The notes under the pieces: generated by a model
Told to the model about the DNA's origin: nothing
Databases searched by the model: none
What the model saw: the letters and a program-made list of their open reading frames with translations, nothing else
Program-made: the position numbers and the translations under genes
NCBI GenBank assembly: GCA_903813345.2
Contig: CAIIXF020000007.1
Span: forward strand, 255,730 to 319,729
Reading direction: 5' to 3'
DNA from: Owenia fusiformis
Taxonomy: Eukaryota; Annelida; Polychaeta; Sabellida; Oweniidae
Length of the DNA: 64,000 nt
Shown here: positions 25,601 through 34,421 of the stretch, in pieces
How the letters are laid out: every line of letters starts with the position of its first letter
How positions within the stretch are numbered: the first letter of the stretch is position 1

Positions 25601-28600
25601 GTTCTGCGCATGTCAAGGTCGTGAACTTTCTGGTTTCTTTTTAATGTTTCTCGACTTTTACACGACTTTTGCACGAATAATGATGATCTCTCATCAAATT
25701 AGAAATAATGTATAACTTTAGATCGATATCCAGCAGTCTCTAGTGGAAATATTGAAGGTAATCGGCGATAATGACAAAGTGGGCATGCCGGAAATAAATT
25801 AGACATAGACGGGTCTTCAACCACTGTCAATATTGTCTAAGCGATCTTTACCGTATTCTCTCCAATAACAGCACTTGTCATATTATTATAAAAATATGTT
25901 GAAGAAAATGCATTCTTGTCAAGAAAAATTGCCATACATGAAATTCCTCGGGATTTCTGATTTCTTTCATACATGGGCGCTTATTAGAATGGTCTAAATA
26001 ATGTATTTTCAATTTTCTAAACGCCCTGGGCGCTAATTACAGAGAATACGGTAGTTGAAAATAAGCATAGTAGGCCTTTAAACATAAACATGTATAATAA
26101 CATTTTCTTAGTTGAATTATTTGAATATTATGCTTCAGTATCAAGGGGTCAGAAGATAGACTCTCACATAATCATTGGCACCCCTGGTACACTACTTGAC
26201 TGGTGTATTAAGTTCAAGGTGATTGACATGAAGAGAGTAGATGTGTTTGTACTGGATGAGGCAGATGTCATGATAGCAACGCAAGGCCACCAGGACCAGA
26301 GTATCAGAATACAAAAGTGAGACACTTCTCATCTGTTTTGTAATGCATTCCATTTATATAATCACAATTATGTAATGGTAAGATGGTAACAGGCTATTCC
26401 ATTTTGAGTGGCCCATTTTTCAAAATGTTTTGCTCTTCTTATAAAAGTTATGGGGATAATCGATTTTTAAAATGTACTAATGAGTCAAAGAAGAGAATAA
26501 ATTTTGAATTGCTTGACTTGATAACATTACATTGGCATAGAACTTATTTCTGAAACTATACTGTACATTACCATTTAATAATTATATTTTGATATTCCAG
26601 AACATTGCGGAAAGACTGTCAAATGCTTTTGTTCAGTGCCACCTATGAGCAGGATGTTATGCAGTTTGCCAAAGCTGTCGTACCTAACCCTGTAATCATC
26701 TCACTTCGCAGAGAAGAAGAGAGTTTATCAAATATTAAACAATACTACATAAACTGTAAAGATAAAGAAGCTAAATTTCAAGCTCTCTCCAACATCTATG
26801 GTGCAATTACTGTTGGCCAGTCGATGATCTTTTGTCATGTAAGTTTTTCCATCATGCTCGATCTAAACTTTTTAGTGCGTGTACATTAAGAGATCTCAGA
26901 TTGTGATTGCCTATACCCACCACAGTATGGCTTACCTGAAAACTGTTTGCTGTTAACCAGTTTTAGACAAATTCACCTAAACAAATATAATTCTCATACA
27001 AGTCAACCATACACGTGTTATATACACTGATCACCCGAACCCTTTTTTATGTCACCACCAAAAGTGGTGGCATATTGTTATGGTCTCCACTTTTTTGTGA
27101 CGGCAGTTTGTGGTTGGGGGGCAGCGGTTGGCATCCGGCATCTGTAACAAATTCTAAAAACTTCCAAAAACTTAACAAATTTGACTGACTTCAATTTTTT
27201 TCAAAATGATCTACAAGTTCTCAGAAGTTCAAATCTGACTTTAGATTTTTAGATTTGACATTCAGTGACCTTCTCAAGGTAAAAAATGTATTTTTCTTGT
27301 TTGAACTTGACCAAAGTTCACAGAGGTTCAAATCTCACTTTAGATTTGAGATTTGACTTTCAATGATCCTTTTAAGGTAAAAAAAGGTCAAAAAGGTATT
27401 TTTTCAACTTGCTTCGAATTGATCAATTTTTTTAGAATCATCTCTCAGAATTTCTAATCTGATTTTAGATTTAAGACTTGACCTTCACTGACCTTCTCAG
27501 TCAAGGTAAAATGGTCAAAAAGGTATTTTTCAACTTGATTCAAATTGACCAATTTTTTCAAAATCATCTACAAGTTCTCAGAGGTTCAAAGATTGAACTC
27601 ATAATATCGTGAGCAACTAGGTGGTGACATTTTGTCATGTTAATGCCCTGTACTATTTCTTGTATTTATGGTGTGAGTAACTCAGTTTATGACAGTGCTT
27701 CATGTTTTGTATTTGTATACTTCAGACAAGGAGAACAGCAGCTTGGTTGTGTGAGAAGATGATAGCTGAGGGTCATGCTGTAGCACTGCTCAGTGGAGAG
27801 CTCACTGTGGAACAGAGGGCAGCTGTTATAGAACGGTTCAGAGATGGCAAAGAGAAAGTACTCATAACAACCAATCTCTCAGCCAGAGGTGAGATACAAA
27901 AGTGATATTTGTGTAGCAATGTTTATTCAAATTTGAGATCTGCTGGCACTAAGAGGTGACCAATCTAGACAAATAACATGTATAGAGAAAAAATATATGT
28001 TTAGCTAAAAATTAGAAAGGCATAGTGAAAAAACAATGTCTGTAGGTTATAGGGTTCATATCTATAATGCTATTGAGTAAATGGAATGAGACATTCAGGT
28101 GTAAATGTCATAATCTCATGGTGACAAATTGTTTCACCCTCCATTTATTGTTGCTAGTCTCAAGCAGGCAGGATCTGTAACAATTGTTACACTTTTGTAA
28201 TCAAATGTAATAAGTTACCCATCCTCCTAAGCAGGTATCCAGAATCCGTACCTCCTTCTTCCCCCTGCTATAACCAATTTGGAAGCGCCAGATTAAACTG
28301 AATCACGTGATCTAATTATGCGCAATGACTTATACATAATTTCTGTCGACAGCCAATCAGATTGCGAGTTCTTAATCGGGGAAATTCTAACTGTTTATCG
28401 CAGGGGTTAAAAAGAAAGAATATATTCTGGATTTTGAAGCCCTGTGATCGGAGGATGTAAGTTACCAGGTGGCGATGTTTTGACATGTTATGTCAGCATC
28501 CCCTGTTTGTGCTTTAACAGCATAAGTATGAAATTAATAGAGGATATCAGTTTTTGCAGGATATTATTTTTATCCATGAGTAGATGTTCATCTCTAAAAG

Positions 28601-29587
28601 TAAGTTATGTGGAGACATATGTTTGCATTAATTAATTAATTTATCATTGAAGATTTAAAAGACAAACATCTTCTACACTAAACACTGTCTATCCTTGTTA
28701 TATTTATATTTTCAGGTATTGATATCGAACAAGTGACTGTTGTGGTGAACTTTGACCTCCCAGTGAACACCCAACACCAAGCAGATTGTGAAACATACCT
28801 ACACAGAATTGGGCGTACAGGGAGGTTTGGCAAAAATGGAATAGCTCTCAACTTTGTAGATGGGCACAGGTCAATGCAAATCTTGAAATGTATAGAATCA
28901 CATTTTAGTAAGTATTTTATACATACACTTGCTATATCTCTGTTTGTGACATAAATAATATTCATAAATCCCATTCCTGTTGTCCCTGTTTGCTTTCCTG
29001 AAATGTATGATCTCTTCTAGTTTTAGAGTCATTTTTGGCTCTTTATTTTAAATGTTCAGTGTCATATTTTTGGTATTGAAATGTGATAGAGTTTCATGCC
29101 ATGTACTCAAAATTGACAAATCAGGAATCCTGTTGCATATTTTTATGTACATGATTTGGTTTTACCCCTACCCATATCACAAAATTTAAAAAATATTATT
29201 ATCAATTTTTATTTCAGGTTTAGCAGCATTGGTTTTTTGGCCCACCCTGTTTATCACTTTTTTCCAAATATAATATTACTTGAAATGATGGTTTCTACAT
29301 TTAATGTAGATTCCTTAGAGTGTTAATTACAAGAAAAAAAATTAGAAAAATTCACAATTAGAGATGTTATAATAAATAAAGTTTTCAGGGGGAGGGGGCT
29401 CAAGTTCAAAACTAAATTTATTTAGTTTCCTATCAGACATTGATATTTTGAAGCCATCCTTTACATATCATTTATATGTCTACATTATAAGGCTTATGAT
29501 ATAAACTTAATTTTACTATTTCCAGATCGTGCCATAAATAAACTGGATGCTGAAGATTTTGATGAAATTGAAAAGATCGGACAATGA
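4602..29587 (+). CDS. DDX19: DEAD-box ATP-dependent RNA helicase DDX19/Dbp5, 11 coding exons
   Basis: RNA-dependent ATPase of the DDX19/Dbp5 family, which at the cytoplasmic face of the nuclear pore remodels exported mRNPs with Gle1 and IP6 (family knowledge). Exons: 4602-4664, 6559-6754, 23353-23491, 23672-23764, 24229-24331, 24573-24687, 26139-26316, 26601-26838, 27726-27888, 28716-28907, 29526-29587. All junctions are GT-AG and keep one frame, giving 513 aa. Visible motifs: Q motif (GFNSPSKIQ), motif [11 protein letters not shown] (about 170-179), [17 protein letters not shown] (276-279), SAT (308-310), [19 protein letters not shown] and [10 protein letters not shown] (459-466). [13 protein letters not shown] just before the core and the end [10 protein letters not shown] are DDX19-specific. 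The start [15 protein letters not shown] resembles the family N-terminus. Exon 2 adds a low-complexity segment with repeated VTGQAPA, making the protein longer than the 479-aa human DDX19B. Intron 2 (16.6 kb) hosts the antisense lectin-receptor gene. Confidence 0.95.
5075..5152 (+). repeat. tRNA-like sequence, probable SINE head remnant
   Basis: An A-box-like TAGGCTCGAGCGGTAGAAC and a B-box-like GGTTCAATTCC lie about 35 bp apart in DDX19 intron 1. The acceptor stem does not pair convincingly, so I read this as a tRNA-derived SINE head or decayed tRNA, not a functional tRNA gene. Confidence 0.45.
9487..10005. mobile_element. hAT-like non-autonomous element, 519 bp, with 8-bp TSD
   Basis: Inverted ends AAGGGATGGGACGG and CCGTCCCACCCCTA are flanked by direct repeats ATTTTCGT (9479-9486 and 10006-10013), an exact 8-bp target duplication. 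Subterminal regions carry iterated CGGTTCGG-type motifs on the left and the complementary CCGAAAAC/GATCCGAA-type motifs on the right. No transposase frame. Inserted in DDX19 intron 2. Confidence 0.85.
10100..11220. repeat. Degenerate tandem array, about 270-bp units
   Basis: The phrase GCCCAGAAAGCACCAAATAG and relatives recurs at about 10126, 10404, 10670 and 11128, each followed by an AAAATTTTCT-type stretch and C-rich tracts. A second phrase (CATCAAATAGCACCTTGATA-like) alternates with it. This explains the short frames in the region. No gene. Confidence 0.75.
12762..21297 (-). CDS. Single-pass receptor: SUEL lectin, sushi, C-type-lectin-like, 2 sushi, Thr stalk, TM, ITAM-like tail; 11 exons
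   Basis: Exons, high to low: 21297-21255, 17737-17429, 17167-16979, 16790-16557, 16311-16168, 15987-15799, 15503-15297, 15158-14742, 14551-14464, 13264-13128, 12895-12762; 696 aa, frame kept throughout. Domains: signal peptide [19 protein letters not shown]/rhamnose-binding-lectin-like (15-117: [15 protein letters not shown], final VNYEC); sushi 1 (118-180); C-type-lectin-like (181-306, two exons); sushi 2 (307-369); sushi 3 (370-438); Thr/Pro stalk (439-577); membrane helix (about 580-606). The tail has DYDTP, NPVY638NEI, PTY670AEI and NPTY681ANV. Y670xxI-x7-Y681xxV resembles an ITAM, and the NPxY motifs suit PTB adaptors. All junctions from the signal exon to the TM exon are phase 1. The lectin fold lacks visible EPN/QPD and WND motifs. 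Acceptor 15987 could shift by 9 nt in frame. Role inferred: cell-surface recognition or phagocytic receptor. Ligand unknown; I do not recognise a named orthologue. Confidence 0.88.
13679..14380. mobile_element. Short inverted-terminal-repeat element with internal tandem units
   Basis: Termini ATCCCATCGAAC (13679) and GTTCGATGGGAT (14369-14380) are perfect inverted repeats. The interior holds about three 126-133-bp units, each with TAACTCGAAAA, GGAGCGATT and GGCGGCCATTTTG phrases. No target duplication is evident. Lies in the intron between the TM exon and the first tail exon of the lectin receptor. Confidence 0.75.
14800..15087 (-). repeat. 24-bp coding minisatellite (12 units) encoding the Thr/Pro stalk
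   Basis: Twelve head-to-tail 24-bp units encode octapeptides of the type T(R/W)PQTTVV or T(R/W)PQTTDV inside exon 8 of the lectin receptor. The units alternate between Arg and Trp at one position. Because the unit is a multiple of three, unit gain or loss would keep frame and only change the length of what is probably an O-glycosylated stalk. Both strands are open in other frames only because of the periodicity. Confidence 0.93.
15555..15612 (+). repeat. tRNA-like SINE fragment (B-box part)
   Basis: GTGGGTTCGATACCCACC is a perfect T-arm-like stem-loop with a B box, in the intron between sushi 2 and sushi 3 of the lectin receptor. The A-box half is not clear, so this is probably a truncated SINE. 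Confidence 0.4.
19483..20038. repeat. Large inverted repeat, about 232-bp arms, 91-bp loop
   Basis: Arms 19483-19714 and 19806-20038 are reverse complements with few differences, including TCAAGAAAAAGTTTAC against its complement at the far right. A second inverted pair interleaves with it: ATATGGGACGGAGGGGGGAG near 19416-19434 and its complement near 19719-19737. Located in the 3.5-kb intron after the signal-peptide exon of the lectin receptor. No frame and no clear target duplication. Confidence 0.92.
20468..20679. repeat. Direct repeat, copy 1 (about 212 bp)
   Basis: Starts TTTTGATTATATAAGTTTGC and ends TCTTTGGATATAAAT. Matches 20993-21191 with scattered substitutions and small gaps. About 310 bp of unrelated sequence lies between copies. 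Confidence 0.85.
20993..21191. repeat. Direct repeat, copy 2 (about 199 bp)
   Basis: Diverged second copy of 20468-20679. It ends 64 bp from the splice donor of the receptor's signal-peptide exon (21255), so it is inside the first intron close to the gene's 5' end. Confidence 0.85.
21298..23352. other. Gene-free stretch upstream of the lectin receptor, still within DDX19 intron 2
   Basis: No exon-like frame or recognised repeat. It must hold the promoter and 5' UTR of the minus-strand receptor gene, but no core promoter element could be assigned with confidence. Confidence 0.5.
23825..23945. mobile_element. MITE, deleted copy (121 bp), DDX19 intron 4
   Basis: Left end ATGTCACCACC and right end GGTGGTGATAT are imperfect inverted repeats, and internal phrases GTTATGGTCTCCA and TCTGTAACAAAT are shared with 27049-27630, of which it looks like an internally deleted relative. 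Confidence 0.65.
25447..26054. mobile_element. MULE-like non-autonomous element, 608 bp, with 9-bp TSD
   Basis: Inverted ends CTATCGTATTCTCTGTAATT and AATTACAGAGAATACGGTAG. Flanks TTGGAAATA (25438-25446) and TTGAAAATA (26055-26063) agree at 8 of 9 bases, as expected of an aged 9-bp target duplication, which is typical of Mutator-like elements. GGGCGC-type motifs follow inside both ends. No transposase frame. DDX19 intron 6. Confidence 0.75.
27049..27630. mobile_element. MITE, longer copy (582 bp), DDX19 intron 8
   Basis: Perfect inverted ends ATGTCACCACC and GGTGGTGACAT. The interior has about three repeats of an AAATTGACC/TTTCAAAATCATCT/CAAGTTCTCAGA-type unit. Same family as 23825-23945. 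Confidence 0.75.
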
Positions 29588-30465
29588 TAGTACTGTGAAG
29601 ATTCCTCTTATAACACGATTGTGTGTTATGTGGACAATGAGATACTGTTCATTATTAGATGTATATACTGACTATCTGGGCTGTGTAACTGTTACATCAT
29701 GATCTGGACAGAACATTGGGAAATATTTTAATTGTTCTTGGAACTCTTCCTCATTATGAACTCTCAGGTCTCAAGTTAGAAAGTTCATAAAACTATGGTA
29801 ACATAGTATTTTAAAGCAAGTTGTATAAGCTTCATTTATGGTTGAAGGATGTAGTAATGATATTTTTTACTTCAGGCCTAACTTAGTATATTTGGAATTT
29901 GTCCTATATATGTAGATATATTATCTATACGTATTGATAGATGTCACCTTGGTCACAAGTGTAACATAAACTGATAATGTCCAGTCTGTTTAGTTACACA
30001 TTTCCATCCTTTGTACAACTTCCCAAAACAATCAAATTTGAACCTCCTGAAAAAATGAGACCAATGTTTCTTGATTAAGCTGGAGCATAGTTTGAACTTA
30101 AAATGAAGCTGTTAAGTATGCTCACAAATGTGATCCTATCAACAATGGGACATGTTTAAAAGTATTAGTTTTTAAATAAGTGAATAATGTGTGTCTCATA
30201 TACTTATTTTATTAAAGGTTGACATCCTTCAAGTTCATATCAAAATTGTAGTTGAATATGTTGTTTGTTAGGGATTTATAATGAGAAATACCTTCATGTA
30301 TATTGACACATTAATGTCTGACTCTTTCCCTTATATTGTCTTTGAAGTTTCATTTAAGGCAAATGATAAGAATAAGTATTCAGCCTCTTCCCTTTTAAGA
30401 TTATATATGTAAATTTGAATACTTTTGTAAGAAATATTGAAAAATAAAAATACAGAAAACAATAT
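29588..30465 (+). other. DDX19 3' UTR with AATAAA near 30443
   Basis: Sequence after the DDX19 stop has no coding frame. AATAAA at 30443-30448 is the best candidate poly(A) signal. On the opposite strand an AATAAA (TTTATT at 30479-30484) could serve the convergent EF-hand gene. Confidence 0.5.
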
Positions 30466-31017
30466 TGGTGACGTAACTTTTATTGAGTTTGTAATAGGCG
30501 ATGCACCAGATTTGAATGTAGTATTTGTCTTTTGCTTTTTCTCATAACATTGATACCCATAGACTTAAGATGGCAGTAGTATTGGACTTTTGTCATGGCC
30601 TTAATCTACTATGAGCTCTATTGACGGCATCAAGAGAGAATGGGAGTTGGCATGTCTACTTTTGGGCCTACTGCTGTTTCATTTTTGTCACCTGTTTCAA
30701 AAACTGACCTGCGATCTAAATCATAAAATCAAAATTTATATCACACACAGCCAAATTGTATCACATACAGAATTACACACACTATTTAATTGGCTCAGAT
30801 TTTGTTGGTTAAGCCCATCACCGGAATTACACTCTGTTTCTCAAAAGTAGCCCTCAATGACCTTATTTTGACATACAAACTGTATGCCTCTCAGACATAC
30901 TGTAATAAATAAGGATTATTGCTTGATTTATCACTTAATATGCATTTGTACTTGTAAATAGGGGCGGAATGAGATTCTATTAAATATGTCAAGCAGTCAT
31001 GTTAACTCACATTGTTT

Positions 31018-34000
31018 TTAAATCATATGAAAATCTTGAATGGGCCCCCAAAACTTGTTACCATTTTCCTCAGTGTTGTAAAAATAGTCAAAACCCGCAT
31101 CGACAAACTCCTGACATGATATAATGCCATCTTTATCCTCATCAATGTAGTCGAACTGGTACTTCATGTAATTGGGGTCAAGGTCATATATATCCCAGAA
31201 AACCTTGAATTCATGTTGGTTTATGACACCATCCCCATCCAAATCCAAAACGTTGAACCATGTTGACATGAACGTCTGGAATAAGGATCGCACGTTCGGA
31301 CCATTTCTAAAGTTGAAGTCTTCAATGAGCCATTCTGTTAAGTTGTTTGCTGTGTGGAAGTACGGTGGGATATTTTCACAATAGAATGTGTAGACCTCGT
31401 CAATTTTGACTCCTTTGAGATTGCCTGAAATGCATATTAATGGAAATAAGTTGAACGTAATAAATTGTTTACGATATTTTAGATTTTGTATCAGGTCTAT
31501 TTACTAAAACGTTCAATAGTTCTGACTTTATTTCGGGATGATCCTTTTTATTATGTCCCCACCACATAGTGTGGGGCCATATTGTCGGCCTAGGCGCGTC
31601 CGTCCGTCCGTACGTCCGGCAGTTTTCTCCAAAACCGCTACAGATATCACCTTCAAATTTTCAGGGTTAACTTATGAGTGCATCTAGATGTGGATGAAAA
31701 AAATTTAACTCGATACCTACTTCCTGTCGGCCATTTTGAAGTCAAATGCTAAAATCCTTGTCTGCAAACTTTAAGAAAAATGGCTTCACAGTTGCTTTTG
31801 AAACTTTATCATCTTGTTCAGCTCACTTCATTCTAGATCTGATTAGGTTTTGGACCTGTTAGCTCAGTCATGTCAGCCATTTTGAATGTTTTAAGAAAAG
31901 GTTAACTTATGAGTGCATCTAGATGTAGATGAAAAAAATTTAACTCGATACCTACTTCCTGTCGGCCATTTTGAAGTCAAATGCTAAAATCCTTGTCTGC
32001 AAACTTTAAGAAAAATGGCTTCACAGTTGCTTTTGAAACTTTATCATCTTGTTCAGCTCACTTCATTCTAGATCTGATAAGGTTTTGGACCTGTTAGCTC
32101 AGTCATGTCAGCCATTTTGAATGTTTTAAGAAAAGTTAGCACGCAATAATACTTTGTATCATATTGAATGTTTTTTTCAGTTTTCATACTTTTTTTGTAG
32201 CTTTATAAATAATTGCAGGTGTACTTTGTTGTAAAAGCCTATGTTATTGTTAACAGTAGTTATATGTGATAATTTTGTAAAAAGAAATCGGCAAAAACTC
32301 ATAATCACTTTTTTATTGTCGGCCATTTTGGATTTTCCGTCCTAAAATCTTGTCTGTAAAGTCTTGTCTTCGCATTTTCAGGTGAACCGTTTGGTAGATC
32401 AATTTCAAATTTTCAGGGATGATTTTTAGTATGAAAATCTAGATCTGATTAGTTTTTGGGCATTCTGGGTAAATGTCAAGGCAGCCATTTTGGATTTTCC
32501 ATCTTAAAATCTTGCCCGTAAAGTCTTGTCTATGCATTTTTAGGTGAACCATGTGGTCGATCAATTTCAAATTTTCAGGGATGATTCTTAGTATGAAAAT
32601 CTAGATCTGATTAGTTTTTGGCATTCTAAGTAAATGTCAAGGCAGCCATTTTGGATTTTCTGTCCTAAAATCTTGCCCGTAAAGTCTTGTCTACGCATTT
32701 TTAACTGTTAACTGTGTGAGGGATCAATTTCAAATTTTCAGGGGTGGTTCTTAGTATGAAAATCTAGAACTGACTAATTTTTTGGCATTCTGGGTAAATT
32801 TTAAGGTGGCCATTTTTGATATTCCGTCCTCAAATTGTGTCGGTAAAGTCTTGTCTACTCATTTTTAGGATAACCATTTGACGGGATCACCCATACATGT
32901 AGGTGGGGACATTTTTTACACATTTGTTTTCTTGTTTGAAGTTATCTGGCAAATTTATATAAAAAAAATTAGTACCATGGGTACTGGGCTCACATGGTGT
33001 TGCTCAAAAGTGAAAATAAAAAAGACGGGTATAATTCTTTGCAGATTTTTTGTGACAAAATTATTTCATACAACTACTCTTTACAAAGACATGGCTTTTT
33101 ACAATGCAGGACACCTGAACTTATTTGTAAAGCTAGGAAATGGGCCAAAAGTGAATTTCCCGAGACAAAAATGGTGGCCATTTTGAAATTAGGCGAGATT
33201 TTGAAGCAGGAGTCACAGTTTTTTTTTCTTTATTGATGTTGAACAAAATTATTTTAAATCGGGAATCCTATCTACAGAGGATTTAAAAAGTGTTGACAGA
33301 GGTTTAAAACTTGCCACTTTTTTGGACTGACTGTGAGACAGATGGACGAATCAATGTTAACTAAAATGGCTGAAAATAAAAAAAAATGATATAATATTTT
33401 GCCGATTTTTTGTAACAAAATTATTTCATACAACTACTCTTTACAGTGACATGGCTTTTTACAATGCAGGACAGCTGAAATTATTTGTAAAGCTAGGAAA
33501 TGGGCCAAAAGTGAATTTCGCGAGACAAGAATGGTGACCATTTTGAAAATAGGCGAGCTTTTGAACCAAGAGTCATAGGAGAGTTTTTTTGTATTGATGT
33601 TGAACAAAATTAACTTAAAACAGGAATCCTATCGACAAAGGGTATAAGGCAAATGGTCCAAAAGTGGATTTTGCGAGACAGATTTTTTGCTGATTTTTCG
33701 TAACAAAATTATTTCATACATCTACTCTTTACATTGACATGGATTTTTACAATGTAGGACACTTGAAATTATTTGTAAAGCTAGGAAATAGGTCAAAAGT
33801 GAATTTCGCGAGACAAAAATGGTGGCCATTTTGAAAATAGGCGAGCTTTTGAACCAGGAGTCATAGGGGAGTTTTCTGTATTGATGTTGAAAAGAAAGAA
33901 CTTAAAACAGGAATCCTATCGACAGAGGTTTTAAAACGTGCCACTATTGTTGACGGACGGACGGACGGACGGACAGACGGACAGACAGACAGACGGACAA

Positions 34001-34421
34001 GTGAGCGATTGCAAAAGCTCACCATGTGAGCTAACAACATACCTTTTGATTCAGGTAGAGCGAGATTTGAAACCCAAGCGCTTGCTCTCTGACACCATTG
34101 CATACCCAAGTTGGGCCCAAGTTGCAGTTAATATTAAACTATTTATTTTAAATCTAACATTTTTTCTCTTTGTCAAAAGGATACTTAAACGATAAATCTA
34201 CAAACATATGTGTTCACTATTTATGCGTAGAAATAGATAATAAAACATATCTTATTTTCACCTATCTTGATAATCTTCTCAGCTGCAATCCTACAATCCT
34301 CTACATCCCACACCCCATTCTTGTTGAAATCATTCATCATCACTTTCGCTACTGTCTTCTTCAGCCAGAATATCGGGACCTCCTTAAGTTGGTTCATATC
34401 TACTGTATATACTGATGACAT
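31018..34421 (-). CDS. EF-hand sarcoplasmic calcium-binding protein / calexcitin-like, 2 coding exons
   Basis: Exons 34421-34262 and 31424-31018 join in frame (G-N-L-K across the junction) into 188 aa, the usual length for invertebrate sarcoplasmic calcium-binding proteins and calexcitins, which buffer or sense cytosolic Ca2+. EF loops: DFNKNGVWDVED (31-42, Asp instead of Glu at the last position, a feature linked to Mg2+ preference), DLDGDGVINQHE (114-125) and DEDKDGIISCQE (148-159). The stretch from about 60 to 97 has no clear loop and is probably the degenerate second hand, as is common in this family. Aromatic helices FWLKK, WFNVLD and FDYID fit the family. The start Met (34419-34421) is chosen because it opens directly on the family-like N-terminus; in-frame codons extend upstream, so a longer start or 5' exon is possible. 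The single intron is almost filled by a (TCCG)n-type repeat. Converges with DDX19. Confidence 0.85.
31553..34035. mobile_element. Large (TCCG)n-bearing repeat element with internal tandem units, in the EF-hand gene intron
   Basis: Begins near ATGTCCCCACCACATAGTG, with a TCCG tract at about 31605-31618, and ends near a GACG/GACA tract at about 33951-33998; the right limit is uncertain. Inside are three tandem sets: a 235-bp near-identical direct repeat (31665-31899 and 31900-32134), about three units of about 180 bp with GGCAGCCATTTTGGATTTTC (32320-32880), and three units of about 300 bp with AAAATTATTTCATACA (33050-33900). No credible frame. The element explains all short frames here. Confidence 0.75.

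Noticed and set aside
28205-28470. Possible inverted-repeat element in DDX19 intron 9
   Set aside because: CATCCTCC and GGAGGATG near GTTAC are too short and imperfect, with no target duplication.
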